In this document: positions 26,136-34,978 of the stretch, in pieces
Layout: each line of letters begins with the position of its first letter
Position numbering within the stretch: position 1 is the first letter of the stretch
Assembly (NCBI RefSeq): GCF_008727715.1
Contig: NZ_CP044218.1
Location: forward strand, 2,745,501 to 2,809,500
Length of the DNA stretch: 64,000 nucleotides
Direction: 5' to 3'
Source of the DNA: Mesorhizobium terrae
GTDB lineage: Bacteria > Pseudomonadota > Alphaproteobacteria > Rhizobiales > Rhizobiaceae
The notes under the pieces: model-generated
The model's input: the letters and a program-made list of their open reading frames with translations, nothing else
Told to the model about the DNA's origin: nothing
Database searches by the model: none
Position numbers and translations under genes: made by a program

Positions 26136-26909
26136 TCAGGTCGCGACGATGACCTCGACGCCGGCGGCCAGCAGAGCGTCCATCGTTTCGGCAGGCGGCC
26201 GCACGTCGGTAACGAAGCGGTCAATGACGTCGAGCTGGCAGACCTTGGCAAATGCGCCACGGCCGACCTTCGAGTGGTCGCCGATGATGGTGAGCCGGTC
26301 CGCTTGCTCGATCATGGCTCGCGCCACCTGGGCTTCGCCGAGCGAAAAGTCCATGACGCCGTTCCTGGCATGGATCGCGCCAATCGTCAGCACCGCATGC
26401 GCGGCACGGAAATTGGAGATCTGCTCGATCGTTGCCTCGCCGGTGGTTTCCCCGGCATCAGCCTGGTAGAGGCCGCCCAGCAGGAAGACGCTGTTGGTGT
26501 GCCCGGACAACGTTGCCGCAATCGCCGACGAATTGGTGACAACGGACAAATTGCTCAGGTGCGACAGCTCCTCGGCAAGGAACAAGGTGGTGGTTCCGGT
26601 GTCGATAAACATCGTTTCACCGTTGCCGAACAATTTGGCGGCAGCCCTGGCAATTGCCCGTTTGCCTGCCGTTTGCTCCGACATGCGGATGGAGAACGGG
26701 TTTTCGTCGACCAGAGACGGCAGACATGCGCCGCCGTGGAATTTTCTCAACGCGCCGGAGGCGGCAAGTTGGTTGAGGTCGCGGCGTATCGTTTCACTGG
26801 ATGCCGACAGTTGCTGGACGAGATCCTCGACCAAGATACGCCCTTTTTCGCGGGCGACATCCATGATCATCGTGCGGCGCTGTTCTGGACTGAAGCGGCT
26901 GAAAGTCAT
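26136..26909 (-). CDS. DeoR/GlpR-family regulator
   Basis: About 257 residues from the ATG at 26909 (MTFSRFSPEQRRTMIMDVA); an in-frame ATG at 26954 would add 15 residues and neither has a strong ribosome site. N-terminal DeoR winged helix (ILVEDLVQQLSASSETIRRDL) followed by the sugar-phosphate-sensing domain with FIDTGTTTLFLAEEL, LLGGLY, and IIGDHSKVGRGAF. DeoR proteins usually repress a catabolic operon and release when a phosphorylated intermediate binds, which fits the FGGY kinase and GlpA-like enzyme downstream. It lies between the two divergent arms of the locus. Confidence 0.9.
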   Translation of the reverse strand: MTFSRFSPEQRRTMIMDVAREKGRILVEDLVQQLSASSETIRRDLNQLAASGALRKFHGGACLPSLVDENPFSIRMSEQTAGKRAIARAAAKLFGNGETMFIDTGTTTLFLAEELSHLSNLSVVTNSSAIAATLSGHTNSVFLLGGLYQADAGETTGEATIEQISNFRAAHAVLTIGAIHARNGVMDFSLGEAQVARAMIEQADRLTIIGDHSKVGRGAFAKVCQLDVIDRFVTDVRPPAETMDALLAAGVEVIVAT

Positions 26910-27323
26910 TGATTCTTCGCAACATCTCGTAAGGAAATCTACGCGGTGCGGCACCGTTTCGTAAAGGGCCGCATCGCAACTCGCCTTTCGTCGTCGGCGC
27001 CGTCATCAAGAAGCCGGTACAGCGTCATTGGCGCGGCGTGAACATGACAGTGACAGCCGTCGGTCAAAAAACTTCGGTCACCCGCATTGACTGAACGGTC
27101 ATATTGGATACCATATTCGGGCTACTGGCTGTCTACAACGTGTTGCCCGACAAAAGCAACGACTATAGCGTTCGTTCAAGAGAGCCGGCTTGCTATTCAA
27201 GTGACTTGACAGGCGCTGCTGGTCTGTTGAAGTCTTGGGCTGCTGCGGGAGGAGTGCGCAGTCGGTGCGTGTCTCGCGTGGGAACACAATCAACGCCACT
27301 GTTAAGGTGAGGGGAATAAATCA
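26910..27323. promoter_or_regulatory. Control region of the ABC importer operon
   Basis: 414 bases without a gene. It holds CGGTCA half-sites at 27061-27066, 27075-27080 and 27096-27101; the last forms TGACTG-AA-CGGTCA at 27088-27101, the near-copy of the palindrome upstream of the amidase operon. A GGTGAGGGG ribosome site precedes the first importer gene. Confidence 0.5.
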
Positions 27324-28892
27324 ATGAAATCGACAAGACGCACGTTTCTTGCGGGCGCTTCGGTGCTTGGCGCCGGCTCGCTGCTGATTGGCGCCGGGAT
27401 GGGCCGGTTCGGCAGGGCATGGGCACAGGATGCAAAGACGCTTGTCTTTGCCGCAGCTGGCACCGTGACCAGCAGCTGGGATCCGTCGTCCCATACCATC
27501 GCGCCGCAGATCACTGCCGAAGCTCTGGTGTTTGGCCGTCTGACCAAGTGCCTGATGAAGCCGGAGAACCCGGGCGAGATCCTGCCCGACCTTGCGCTCG
27601 AGTGGAAGGTCATCGACAAACACACGCTCGAATACAAGCTGCGTCAGGGCGTGAAATTCCACGACGGCAAGGAATTCAAGGCCGAGGACGTCAAGGCGAC
27701 CTATGAATACGCCTCGCAGCCGAGCCGTCCGGCCTCCGCGTGGTATCCGGGCCAGGTCGAGGTCGAGATCGTCGACGACTATACGGTCCGTCTCAAGACC
27801 GAGAAGTTCGGCTACCCGGCGCTGAACTTCTGGTACGTCTCCGCCTTCCTGCCGATCCTGTCGGCCAAGGATGTCGCCGATCCCAACATTCTCAAGCAGC
27901 GCCCAAATGGCACCGGCGCGTTCCGCTACGAAGCGACCAAGGGCGATCAGATCGTCTTCAAGGCCAACGACGCCTTCTACGACGGCAAGCCGGAAATCGA
28001 CACGCTGCTGTGGACCTATGTCCCCGACGCCAACACCCGCGTTCTCGGCCTGTTGAACGGCCAATATCATCTGACCGAACGGCTCGAGCCGGAACAGTAC
28101 AAATCTCTAAAGGCCGAAGCCAACATCGTCACCAACAGCAGCCTGTCGAGTGAAAACAAGTATCTCCATTTCCGCTGCAACAAGCCGCCCTTCGATGATG
28201 TTCGCGTGCGTCTCGCCGCGGTCCATGCCATCGACCGCGCCCAGGTTCTGGCGGTTGTCGGCGAGGCAGCGAAGGCTTCCAGCAGTCACATCTCGCCGGT
28301 CAAGTTCGGTTATGTCGACGTTCCCGACTATCCGAAATACGATCCGGAACTGTGCCAGAAGCTGCTGGCCGAGGCCGGCTTCCCCAACGGCCAGGGCCTG
28401 CCCGAGATCGAATACATCACCTCGGTCGGCTTCTATCCGAAGACCCGCGAATATGGCGAACTGGTCGCCGCGATGCTGCAGGAGCAGGGCTTCCCGGTGA
28501 AGCTGACGACGCTCGAACCGGCGGCCTGGGAAGAGCAGATCTACCGTCGCGCCGACGGCCAGGGGCCTGGCCACATCATCGATGTCGGCTGGATCACGGG
28601 TTCGCCCGAGCCGGATCTGGTGCTGCGTCCGAACTACTATTCGAAGTTCGCGCTGATCAACGGCATCAACGACCCCGAGATCGATGCGTCCCTCGACAAG
28701 GAGCGCAACGCCGAGACCACTGAGGAACGCCTGAAGATCCTTCAGGAGGAGACGCTGCCGCTGCTGGCCGCCAAGGTGCCGAGCCTGTCGCTGTTTTCGT
28801 CCGTGTTCCTTCGCGCAATGTCCAACAAGCTCGAAGGTGCATATTTCTATCCGAACGGTCCGATCGATCTCAGCAAGGCCAAACTGGGCTAA
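27324..28892 (+). CDS. ABC importer solute-binding protein, peptide/nickel family (SBP_bac_5)
   Basis: 522 residues with a twin-arginine signal peptide (STRRTFLAGASVLGAG ... AWAQDAK). Family landmarks: LALEWKVIDKHTLEYKLRQG, VKFHDGKEFKAEDVKATYEY, and VRLAAVHAIDRAQVL. These proteins capture di/oligopeptides, but in rhizobia often opines, sugars or other amides, in the periplasm. The Tat signal means it folds in the cytoplasm before export. It heads the plus-strand operon and is followed by a long hairpin that probably keeps its transcript more abundant than the permease part. Confidence 0.92.
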   Translation: MKSTRRTFLAGASVLGAGSLLIGAGMGRFGRAWAQDAKTLVFAAAGTVTSSWDPSSHTIAPQITAEALVFGRLTKCLMKPENPGEILPDLALEWKVIDKHTLEYKLRQGVKFHDGKEFKAEDVKATYEYASQPSRPASAWYPGQVEVEIVDDYTVRLKTEKFGYPALNFWYVSAFLPILSAKDVADPNILKQRPNGTGAFRYEATKGDQIVFKANDAFYDGKPEIDTLLWTYVPDANTRVLGLLNGQYHLTERLEPEQYKSLKAEANIVTNSSLSSENKYLHFRCNKPPFDDVRVRLAAVHAIDRAQVLAVVGEAAKASSSHISPVKFGYVDVPDYPKYDPELCQKLLAEAGFPNGQGLPEIEYITSVGFYPKTREYGELVAAMLQEQGFPVKLTTLEPAAWEEQIYRRADGQGPGHIIDVGWITGSPEPDLVLRPNYYSKFALINGINDPEIDASLDKERNAETTEERLKILQEETLPLLAAKVPSLSLFSSVFLRAMSNKLEGAYFYPNGPIDLSKAKLG

Positions 28893-28946
28893 CTGTCGTG
28901 TTCCGGGCGGCGGTGAGGCAGCACGCCTCCGCCGCCCGGACGACAG
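28893..28946 (+). terminator. Intercistronic stem-loop after the solute-binding protein gene
   Basis: Begins at the base after the stop. Outer stem CTGTCGT/ACGACAG, inner stem CCGGGCGGCGG/CCGCCGCCCGG (a 3-base bulge between), with an extra GAGGC/GCCTC top. Such very stable hairpins after binding-protein genes protect the upstream mRNA and reduce read-through to the permease. Confidence 0.75.
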
Positions 28947-29004
28947 CCCACCATGGCGCGCCGGCACGCGCGCTCGATCCTTTCATTCATTCAGGGACGG
29001 CATC

Positions 29005-29994
29005 ATGGCCTTCGCGATCGAGTTCTTCCTGCGGCGGATAAGCCAGGGGCTGGTGATCGTCATGCTGGTCGCTTTCGTGATCTTTACGCTGCTGCGCGTG
29101 GTTCCGGGCGATCCGATCCGCATCATTCTGGGACCGATGACACCGGCAAGCGTGCTGGAAGAGACGGCCAAGAACCTCGGCCTGCGCGACCCGCTACTGG
29201 TGCAGTTCGGTCGTTTCATGGGCCAGGTTGCCTCCGGCGATCTCGGCCGATCCTTCATTCGCGGCGTGCAGGGCGGTAGTACAGGCGGCTCGCAGGATTC
29301 TGCCGGCTTCAATCCCGAAAGCCGCGCCTCCGTTGCCGACCTGATCGGCAAAGCCTTGCCCTACAGCCTGCAACTCGCGGCACTCGGCGTCGGCTTTGCA
29401 TTGCTGCTTGCCGTGCCGATCGGCATGGCGGCCGGCCTGCGTGCCGGAAAATGGCCGGATCGGCTCGGGCTCTATGTCAGTTCGCTGTTCGTATCGCTGC
29501 CCAACATCTGGGTCGGCGTGGTGCTGATCTTCCTGATGTCGGCCAAATCAGGGCTGCTGCCGGCGATCGGCTATCATGGCTTTGCCTATACGATCATCCC
29601 GGCAATGGTGCTGGCGATCGAACTGTCGCCGGTGATGATCCGCGCCATCTCGGTCTCGGTGGCCGCCAACCTCGGCGAGGTCTATTTCGACGTCGGCATG
29701 GTGCGCGGCCTGTCCCGCCGCACCATGGTCGTCAAGCACGTGATGCGTAACGCCGCCGTGCCGCTGCTCAATCTATTCGGCGCGCAGATGATCGGCATGC
29801 TGCTCGGCGGCCTGTTCGTGGTCGAATACATCTTCAGCTATCCCGGCATCGGCATGCTGACCATCAATGCCGTTTTCCAGCGCGACTTCCCGATCATCCA
29901 GGCCGTCGCGATCCTGGCCAGCGGAGCGCTGGTAGCGATCAACATGCTGGTCGACTTCGCCTCGACGACCATCGATCGCCGCTTGAAATTCTGA
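29005..29994 (+). CDS. ABC importer permease, DppB/OppB type
   Basis: 329 residues from the ATG at 29005 (MAFAIEFFLRRISQGLVIVM). The first helix and the VVPGDPIRIILGP segment are typical of DppB, as is the insertion before the core (EETAKNLGLRDPLLVQFGRF). The EAA loop that docks on the ATPase is near VYFDVGMVRGLSRRTMVVKH. Six membrane segments expected. The solute-binding protein gene upstream and the DppC-type gene 13 bases downstream complete the core of the importer. Confidence 0.9.
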   Translation: MAFAIEFFLRRISQGLVIVMLVAFVIFTLLRVVPGDPIRIILGPMTPASVLEETAKNLGLRDPLLVQFGRFMGQVASGDLGRSFIRGVQGGSTGGSQDSAGFNPESRASVADLIGKALPYSLQLAALGVGFALLLAVPIGMAAGLRAGKWPDRLGLYVSSLFVSLPNIWVGVVLIFLMSAKSGLLPAIGYHGFAYTIIPAMVLAIELSPVMIRAISVSVAANLGEVYFDVGMVRGLSRRTMVVKHVMRNAAVPLLNLFGAQMIGMLLGGLFVVEYIFSYPGIGMLTINAVFQRDFPIIQAVAILASGALVAINMLVDFASTTIDRRLKF

Positions 29995-30007
29995 AGGACG
30001 GCCTCCC

Positions 30008-30928
30008 ATGACGACATCGACCGCCGAGGCAGCCATGACCACTGCCGCCACCCAACCCAAGAGCCGCGGGGTTACGGCGCGCATCGTGCGCCGCGCATGG
30101 GGCTACAACGAGATGAAGATCGCGGCGTCGATCTTCCTGGCGCTGACCTTGCTGACCCTGTTTGGCCCTTACCTGATCGACGCTTCGGCGACCAAGATGG
30201 ACGTGGCCAGCAAGTTCCTGCCGCCGCTGTTCATGGAAGGCGGCAAGCTGCCGCATTTCCTGGGCACCGACCAACTCGGCCGGGACCTTCTGCTGCGGTC
30301 GCTGATCGGGCTCCGCAACGCCTTCGCCATTGGTGTCGTCAGCGTCATCGGCATGTTCATCCTTGGCTGTGCCATCGGCATCTATGCCGGCTACCGCGGC
30401 GGCTGGGCCGACGTCATCCTGATGCGGTTGACCGACGTGCAGATGTCGATCCCGGTCGTCATCCTCGCCATCACCATCCTCGGTATGTCGCGCCCCTCGC
30501 CCATGACCATCATCGCCGTCCTCATCTTGGCAAGCTGGCCGGTCTATGCCCGCGTCTCGCGCGGCGTCACCCTGGCGGAGCGCCAGAAGGAATATGTGCG
30601 GGCAGCAAAAATCCTCGGCGCCAGCGACTTCCGCATCATGGTGCGCCACATCGCGCCGAGCATCCTGCCGCCGATCGCCTTCGTTGCCGTCCTCGACGTT
30701 GCCCGCATGATGATCTTCGAAGCGATCTTCGGCTTCATTGGCATCGGCATCCAGCCACCCACCCCGACCTTCGGCACGATCATTTCGTCTGGCACGCAAT
30801 ACCTGCTCAATGCGTGGTGGATCACCATTGTTCCCGGTGTCCTTCTGGCGCTGTCGCTCGGCAGTCTCAATCTCATGGGCGGCGTTCTCGAACGTGCGCG
30901 CAACCACATCCTGCAGGGAGGGGAATGA
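30008..30928 (+). CDS. ABC importer permease, DppC/OppC type
   Basis: 306 residues. N-terminal cytoplasmic arm, first helix IAASIFLALTLLTLFGPYLI, the family motif FLGTDQLGRDLLLRSLIGLR, and the EAA loop near QKEYVRAAKILGASDFRIMV. Ends overlapping the ATPase start (ATGA at 30925-30928), so the two are translationally coupled. Partner of the DppB-type permease. Substrate as for the binding protein: an unidentified peptide-like or amide compound. Confidence 0.9.
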   Translation: MTTSTAEAAMTTAATQPKSRGVTARIVRRAWGYNEMKIAASIFLALTLLTLFGPYLIDASATKMDVASKFLPPLFMEGGKLPHFLGTDQLGRDLLLRSLIGLRNAFAIGVVSVIGMFILGCAIGIYAGYRGGWADVILMRLTDVQMSIPVVILAITILGMSRPSPMTIIAVLILASWPVYARVSRGVTLAERQKEYVRAAKILGASDFRIMVRHIAPSILPPIAFVAVLDVARMMIFEAIFGFIGIGIQPPTPTFGTIISSGTQYLLNAWWITIVPGVLLALSLGSLNLMGGVLERARNHILQGGE

Positions 30929-32814
30929 TGTCAAAGCCCCTGATGTCCAATCCGCAATCTGCTTCCGCGCCGCCTATCATGGAGGTGCGCGGCCTGTCGG
31001 TGGTCGTCAACACCGTTGCCGGCGAGCGCTCGATCCTTTCCGATATCGATCTGACCGTTGCGCCGCGTTCGGTGCTTGGCATCATCGGCGAGAGCGGCTC
31101 CGGCAAGACGGTACTGTCGCGCGCCCTGGTCAACTGGATCAAGCCGCCGCTCAAGATTACCAAAGGCATCGTCAACTATGGCGGTCGCGACCTGCTCACC
31201 TTGCCTGCCTGCCAGATGGCTGGCCTGCGTGGGCGCGAGATCGCCTATATCGGCGCCAACCCGACCAGCGCGCTCGACCCGACCGTTCCGGTCGGGCATC
31301 AGATCCTCGAAAAGCTCGGCGCGGTCGCGCCCGACCTGTCGCGAAGCGAGGCCCGCAAGCGTGTCATCGATACGCTTGAAGCGGTCCGCATTCCATCGCC
31401 GGCGCAGCGCTTCGACGAATATCCGTTCCAGTTCTCCGGCGGCATGATGCAGCGCGCGCTGATCGTCGATGCGCTGGTCTCCAATCCGAAGCTTCTGATC
31501 GCCGACAATATCACCCAGCCGCTCGACGTCACGGTGGCCGCACAGATCCTGCGCCTGCTGCGCGACCTGCAGAAGGATTTCGATACCGCCGTCGTCTTCG
31601 TCTCGTCCTCTCTCGGCATCGTCAGCGAGATCGCCGATGACATGATCGTGCTTGATCGCGGCCACATCGTCGAGCGCCAGTCGGTTGGCAGCCTCATCAG
31701 CCAGCCCGAGCACGGCTACACGCGCGAGCTGGTCGCCAAGGTCCCAAAGATCTGGGCGACCAGTGAAAAGCCGCCGCAACCCTCGTCTGGCGACGTCGTT
31801 CTCGATGTCCGCGATGTCGAGAAAGTCTACCGCGTTCGCGACCGCACCGCCATTTTTGCCGACCGCAAGGTGCGGGCGGTGCGCGGCGTGTCATTCACGG
31901 TGCGCCGCGGCGAGAATTTCGGCATCATCGGTGAATCGGGCTGCGGAAAGTCGACGCTGTCGCGCCTGCTGAGCTGCCTCGAAGCGCCCGACACCGGCCA
32001 GATCCTGTTCGAGGGCAACGACATCGCCTCGTTGCGCGGCAGCGAACTACTCGGCCTGCGCCGTCGCTTCCAGCTGCTTCTGCAGGACCCCTACAACGCG
32101 ATTGCCGCGCACAGCTCGATCGGCCGGACCATTTCCGAACCGCTGCTGATCCATGGCCTGGGCTCCCGGCACGAGATCGAGAAGAAGGTCAAGGACGTGA
32201 TGGCCGAGGTGGGCTTGTCGCCCGCGCTCTACAACCAACTGCCTGTCGGCCTCAGTGCCGGCCAGCGCCAGCGCGTCAACATTGCGCGCGCCTTGGTGCT
32301 GGAACCCGAACTGCTGATCCTCGACGAGACGCTGTCCTCGCTCGACCAGGTTGAACAGGCCAAGCTGCTCGACCTGTTCGAGACGCTGCAGATCAAGCGC
32401 GGCATCACTTACGTCTACATCTCGCATGATCTGGCGATGGTGCGGCGCGTCTGCGCCCGGATCGCAGTGATGTATCTCGGCCGCATCGTCGAACTCGCCG
32501 ACAACGACACCATGTTCGGTCGCTCGGCGCATCCCTACACGCGGGCCCTGTTGAGCGCGGTGCCGACGGTCGAGGAAAAGCCCTACCGCACCGAGACCTA
32601 CCTTTTGGAAGGCGAGCCGCCGGACCCGATCGACATCCCCGCTGGTTGCAGCTTCCGCACCCGCTGTCCGTTCGCCTTCGACCGTTGCGCGACCGACGAC
32701 CCGGCCCAGACGATCTACGCCAACGGCAATGCCAGCGCCTGTCACCTCGGCCTGAACGGGTTGCCGGTGGTCGACGTGGCGAGGCTGGCTGCGGCTCATG
32801 TAGCACGTCCATGA
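30925..32814 (+). CDS. Fused dual ABC ATPase (DppD-DppF), first nucleotide-binding half degenerate
   Basis: 629 residues, two ATP-binding domains in one chain. The second is intact: GESGCGKS, Q-loop LLQDPYN, signature LSAGQRQRVNIARAL, Walker B LLILDET, H-loop YISHDLAMV, and the oligopeptide C-terminal Cys motif (PAGCSFRTRCPFAFDRC). The first keeps Walker A (GESGSGKT, 55-62) and signature FSGGMMQRA, but lost the Q-loop Gln (A111 in IGANPTSALDP), the Walker B Glu (N195 in LLIADNITQPLD) and the H-loop His (S228 in VSSSLGIV). So only one ATP site should hydrolyse, as in asymmetric exporters, here in an importer. ATG at 30925 or 30928; both follow an AGGGAGGGG ribosome site. Confidence 0.9.
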   Translation: MMSKPLMSNPQSASAPPIMEVRGLSVVVNTVAGERSILSDIDLTVAPRSVLGIIGESGSGKTVLSRALVNWIKPPLKITKGIVNYGGRDLLTLPACQMAGLRGREIAYIGANPTSALDPTVPVGHQILEKLGAVAPDLSRSEARKRVIDTLEAVRIPSPAQRFDEYPFQFSGGMMQRALIVDALVSNPKLLIADNITQPLDVTVAAQILRLLRDLQKDFDTAVVFVSSSLGIVSEIADDMIVLDRGHIVERQSVGSLISQPEHGYTRELVAKVPKIWATSEKPPQPSSGDVVLDVRDVEKVYRVRDRTAIFADRKVRAVRGVSFTVRRGENFGIIGESGCGKSTLSRLLSCLEAPDTGQILFEGNDIASLRGSELLGLRRRFQLLLQDPYNAIAAHSSIGRTISEPLLIHGLGSRHEIEKKVKDVMAEVGLSPALYNQLPVGLSAGQRQRVNIARALVLEPELLILDETLSSLDQVEQAKLLDLFETLQIKRGITYVYISHDLAMVRRVCARIAVMYLGRIVELADNDTMFGRSAHPYTRALLSAVPTVEEKPYRTETYLLEGEPPDPIDIPAGCSFRTRCPFAFDRCATDDPAQTIYANGNASACHLGLNGLPVVDVARLAAAHVARP

Positions 32815-32878
32815 CGCTATCCACACCGTCGAAGTCTGCATGACCGGACGCCACGGCAGCATCGGAGCACGTATCTGA

Positions 32879-34051
32879 ATGGCATCGGCTGAAGCCTTTT
32901 TCCGTGATCGTCAGGCGGTCTATGCCGGCTGGCGTCAGCATCTGCATCAGTGGCCCGAGGTAGCGTTCAAGGAGCACCAGACCGCGGCGTTCCTCACCGA
33001 GCGTCTGGTCGAGATGGGTTTACAGGTCGAGACAGGTATTGCCGGCACCGGATTGGTGGCGACCCTTGAAGGGCGCAAGGAGGGCCCATCCATAGCCCTG
33101 CGCGCCGACATGGACGCTCTGCCGATGCAGGAAGAAGGCAACCGCAGCTATCGCTCGCGCAACGACGGCATAAGCCATGCCTGCGGCCATGACGGCCACA
33201 TGATCATGCTGCTCGCTGCGGCCGACTATCTTGTGCGTGAACGCGACTTCGGCGGCCGGGTTCGCTTCATCTTTCAGCCCGCCGAGGAGGCTGAAGGCGG
33301 GGGCCGTCTAATGGTAGAGCAAGGCCTCTTCGACCGCTTCCCGGTCGATGCCGTGTTCGGCCTGCACAACTGGCCGAACCTGCCGCTCGGCACGGTGGCA
33401 GTCAGACCCGGGCCGATGATGGCGGCGATGGACCTGTTCACCATCGTCATCAACGCCAGGGGTGTGCATGCCGCCTTGCCGCATCTCGGCACCGACGCCA
33501 TCGCCGCGGCGGGTGCGCTGATTTCAAGCCTGCAGTCGATCACCAGCCGCTCTGTCGATGCGCTCCAGCCGACCGTCGTGTCGCTGACCCAGATCCACGG
33601 TGGTAACTCGCTCAATGCGCTGCCCGGCGAAGTGACGCTGCACGGCACGGTGCGCGCCTTCTCTGACGCTGCGCGGGCGAAGGTACGCGAACGGCTTGAC
33701 CAGATTGTCGAGGGCGTGGCGATCACCCATCAAGTTCGCATCGCTCTGACGTTCGAGCCACGCTATCCGGCCACCATAAACGACAATGGCGCAGCAGGTA
33801 TCGCCGAGGCGGTGGTTGAAGACCTCTGGGGCCGAGACGCCGTGCTAACCGAATTCGAGCCAAGCATGGCCTCGGAGGATTTTGCCTTCATGCTCAACGC
33901 CAAGACCGGTTGCTACGTGTGGATCGGCAACGGCAACGATACGCCGCTGCACAATCCCGCCTTCGATTTCAATGATGCGCTGATCCCCTTGGGCGCGCTC
34001 TACTGGACATCGGTGGCAACCAATTGGTCGACGGTCAAGAAGCGTAACTGA
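32879..34051 (+). CDS. M20-family amidohydrolase (hippurate/indole-acetyl-amino-acid hydrolase type)
   Basis: 390 residues. Metal-binding landmarks of M20D: ALRADMDALPMQEE, ISHACGHDGHM, the catalytic Glu pair in QPAEEAEGG, GLHNWPNLPLGTVAV, and NGNDTPLHNPAFDFND at the C-terminus. The family hydrolyses amide bonds of N-acyl or N-aryl amino acids. With the importer and the DMFase-like enzyme across the divide, this is a second amidase for what is taken up, perhaps acting first on a peptide-like substrate. No signal peptide, so cytoplasmic. Confidence 0.9.
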   Translation: MASAEAFFRDRQAVYAGWRQHLHQWPEVAFKEHQTAAFLTERLVEMGLQVETGIAGTGLVATLEGRKEGPSIALRADMDALPMQEEGNRSYRSRNDGISHACGHDGHMIMLLAAADYLVRERDFGGRVRFIFQPAEEAEGGGRLMVEQGLFDRFPVDAVFGLHNWPNLPLGTVAVRPGPMMAAMDLFTIVINARGVHAALPHLGTDAIAAAGALISSLQSITSRSVDALQPTVVSLTQIHGGNSLNALPGEVTLHGTVRAFSDAARAKVRERLDQIVEGVAITHQVRIALTFEPRYPATINDNGAAGIAEAVVEDLWGRDAVLTEFEPSMASEDFAFMLNAKTGCYVWIGNGNDTPLHNPAFDFNDALIPLGALYWTSVATNWSTVKKRN

Positions 34052-34093
34052 CGGCGCCCGCCGACAGACCTAACAACTGAGGAGGACAAGTAT

Positions 34094-34852
34094 ATGAGAC
34101 TGACCGGGAAACGCGCGCTTCTGATCGGGGCGGCAACGGGCATCGGGCGCGCCTGCGTAGAGGATTTTGCCAGGAACGGTGCTGCGCTGGTTGTCGCTGA
34201 CATCAACGAAGCGGCAATGGCGGAAGCTGTTGAACTCGCCCGCGGGCTGGGTGCCCGCGCTCACGGCATTCGCTGCGACGTCCGCGACGAGATTTCGGTT
34301 CGCGACGCCGTGGCGTTTGCCGATAGGAAACTTGGTGGGCTCGATACATTGGCCTTCTTCGCGGGCCTGATGCGGACCGGCGCAATCGACGCGTTCGAAG
34401 CCGAGATATGGGACGCGATCTTCGACATCAATGCGCGGGGCACCTTCTTCGCCGCCAAATATGGCGCTCCGGCCCTGCAGCGTGCCGGCGGTGGCAGCTT
34501 CATCACCACTGCCTCTTTGGCAGGCCTACGCGGCGCGCCGGGCATGACTGCCTATGCCGCCGCCAAGGGCGCGGTCATTGCCTTCACCACTGCGTTGGCG
34601 CAGGAACTCGCGCCCTCCAACATCCGTGTCAACTCGGTGTTGCCGGGTTGGATCGACACGCCGTTCAACAATCCGGCGATCGACTATATGGGCGGGTCGG
34701 GCTCGCATGGCGAGATCGTCAAGCGTATCGTTCCGCTAGGCCGGCAGGGCACGCCGGCGGAGGTTGCGCCGATGTACACTTTCCTCGCCTCGGAGGAAGC
34801 GCGGTACATTACCGCCAAGTCGATGATGGTCGACGGCGGCATGGCGCACTGA
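34094..34852 (+). CDS. SDR-family oxidoreductase
   Basis: 252 residues. NAD(P)-binding TGKRALLIGAATGIGRACVED (here G-x3-G-x-G), acidic ADIN after beta-2, the catalytic YAAAKGA with Ser upstream (TTASLAGLRG) and a normal classical-SDR C-terminus (ITAKSMMVDGGMAH). The acidic residue after beta-2 favours NAD. It probably oxidises an alcohol product of the pathway. Ribosome site GAGGA about 9 bases before the ATG. Last catabolic gene of the importer operon. Confidence 0.88.
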   Translation: MRLTGKRALLIGAATGIGRACVEDFARNGAALVVADINEAAMAEAVELARGLGARAHGIRCDVRDEISVRDAVAFADRKLGGLDTLAFFAGLMRTGAIDAFEAEIWDAIFDINARGTFFAAKYGAPALQRAGGGSFITTASLAGLRGAPGMTAYAAAKGAVIAFTTALAQELAPSNIRVNSVLPGWIDTPFNNPAIDYMGGSGSHGEIVKRIVPLGRQGTPAEVAPMYTFLASEEARYITAKSMMVDGGMAH

Positions 34853-34978
34853 ACCGCGATGCGATGTGCGGGTCTTCTCTGTCGTCTCGGGAAAAGTCGA
34901 GCAAGACGCTGAAAAACCTGTAACAACGGCAAAAATGGAAATGACGTATGCGCTCGGGCGGCGTAGAGAGCGGAGAGG

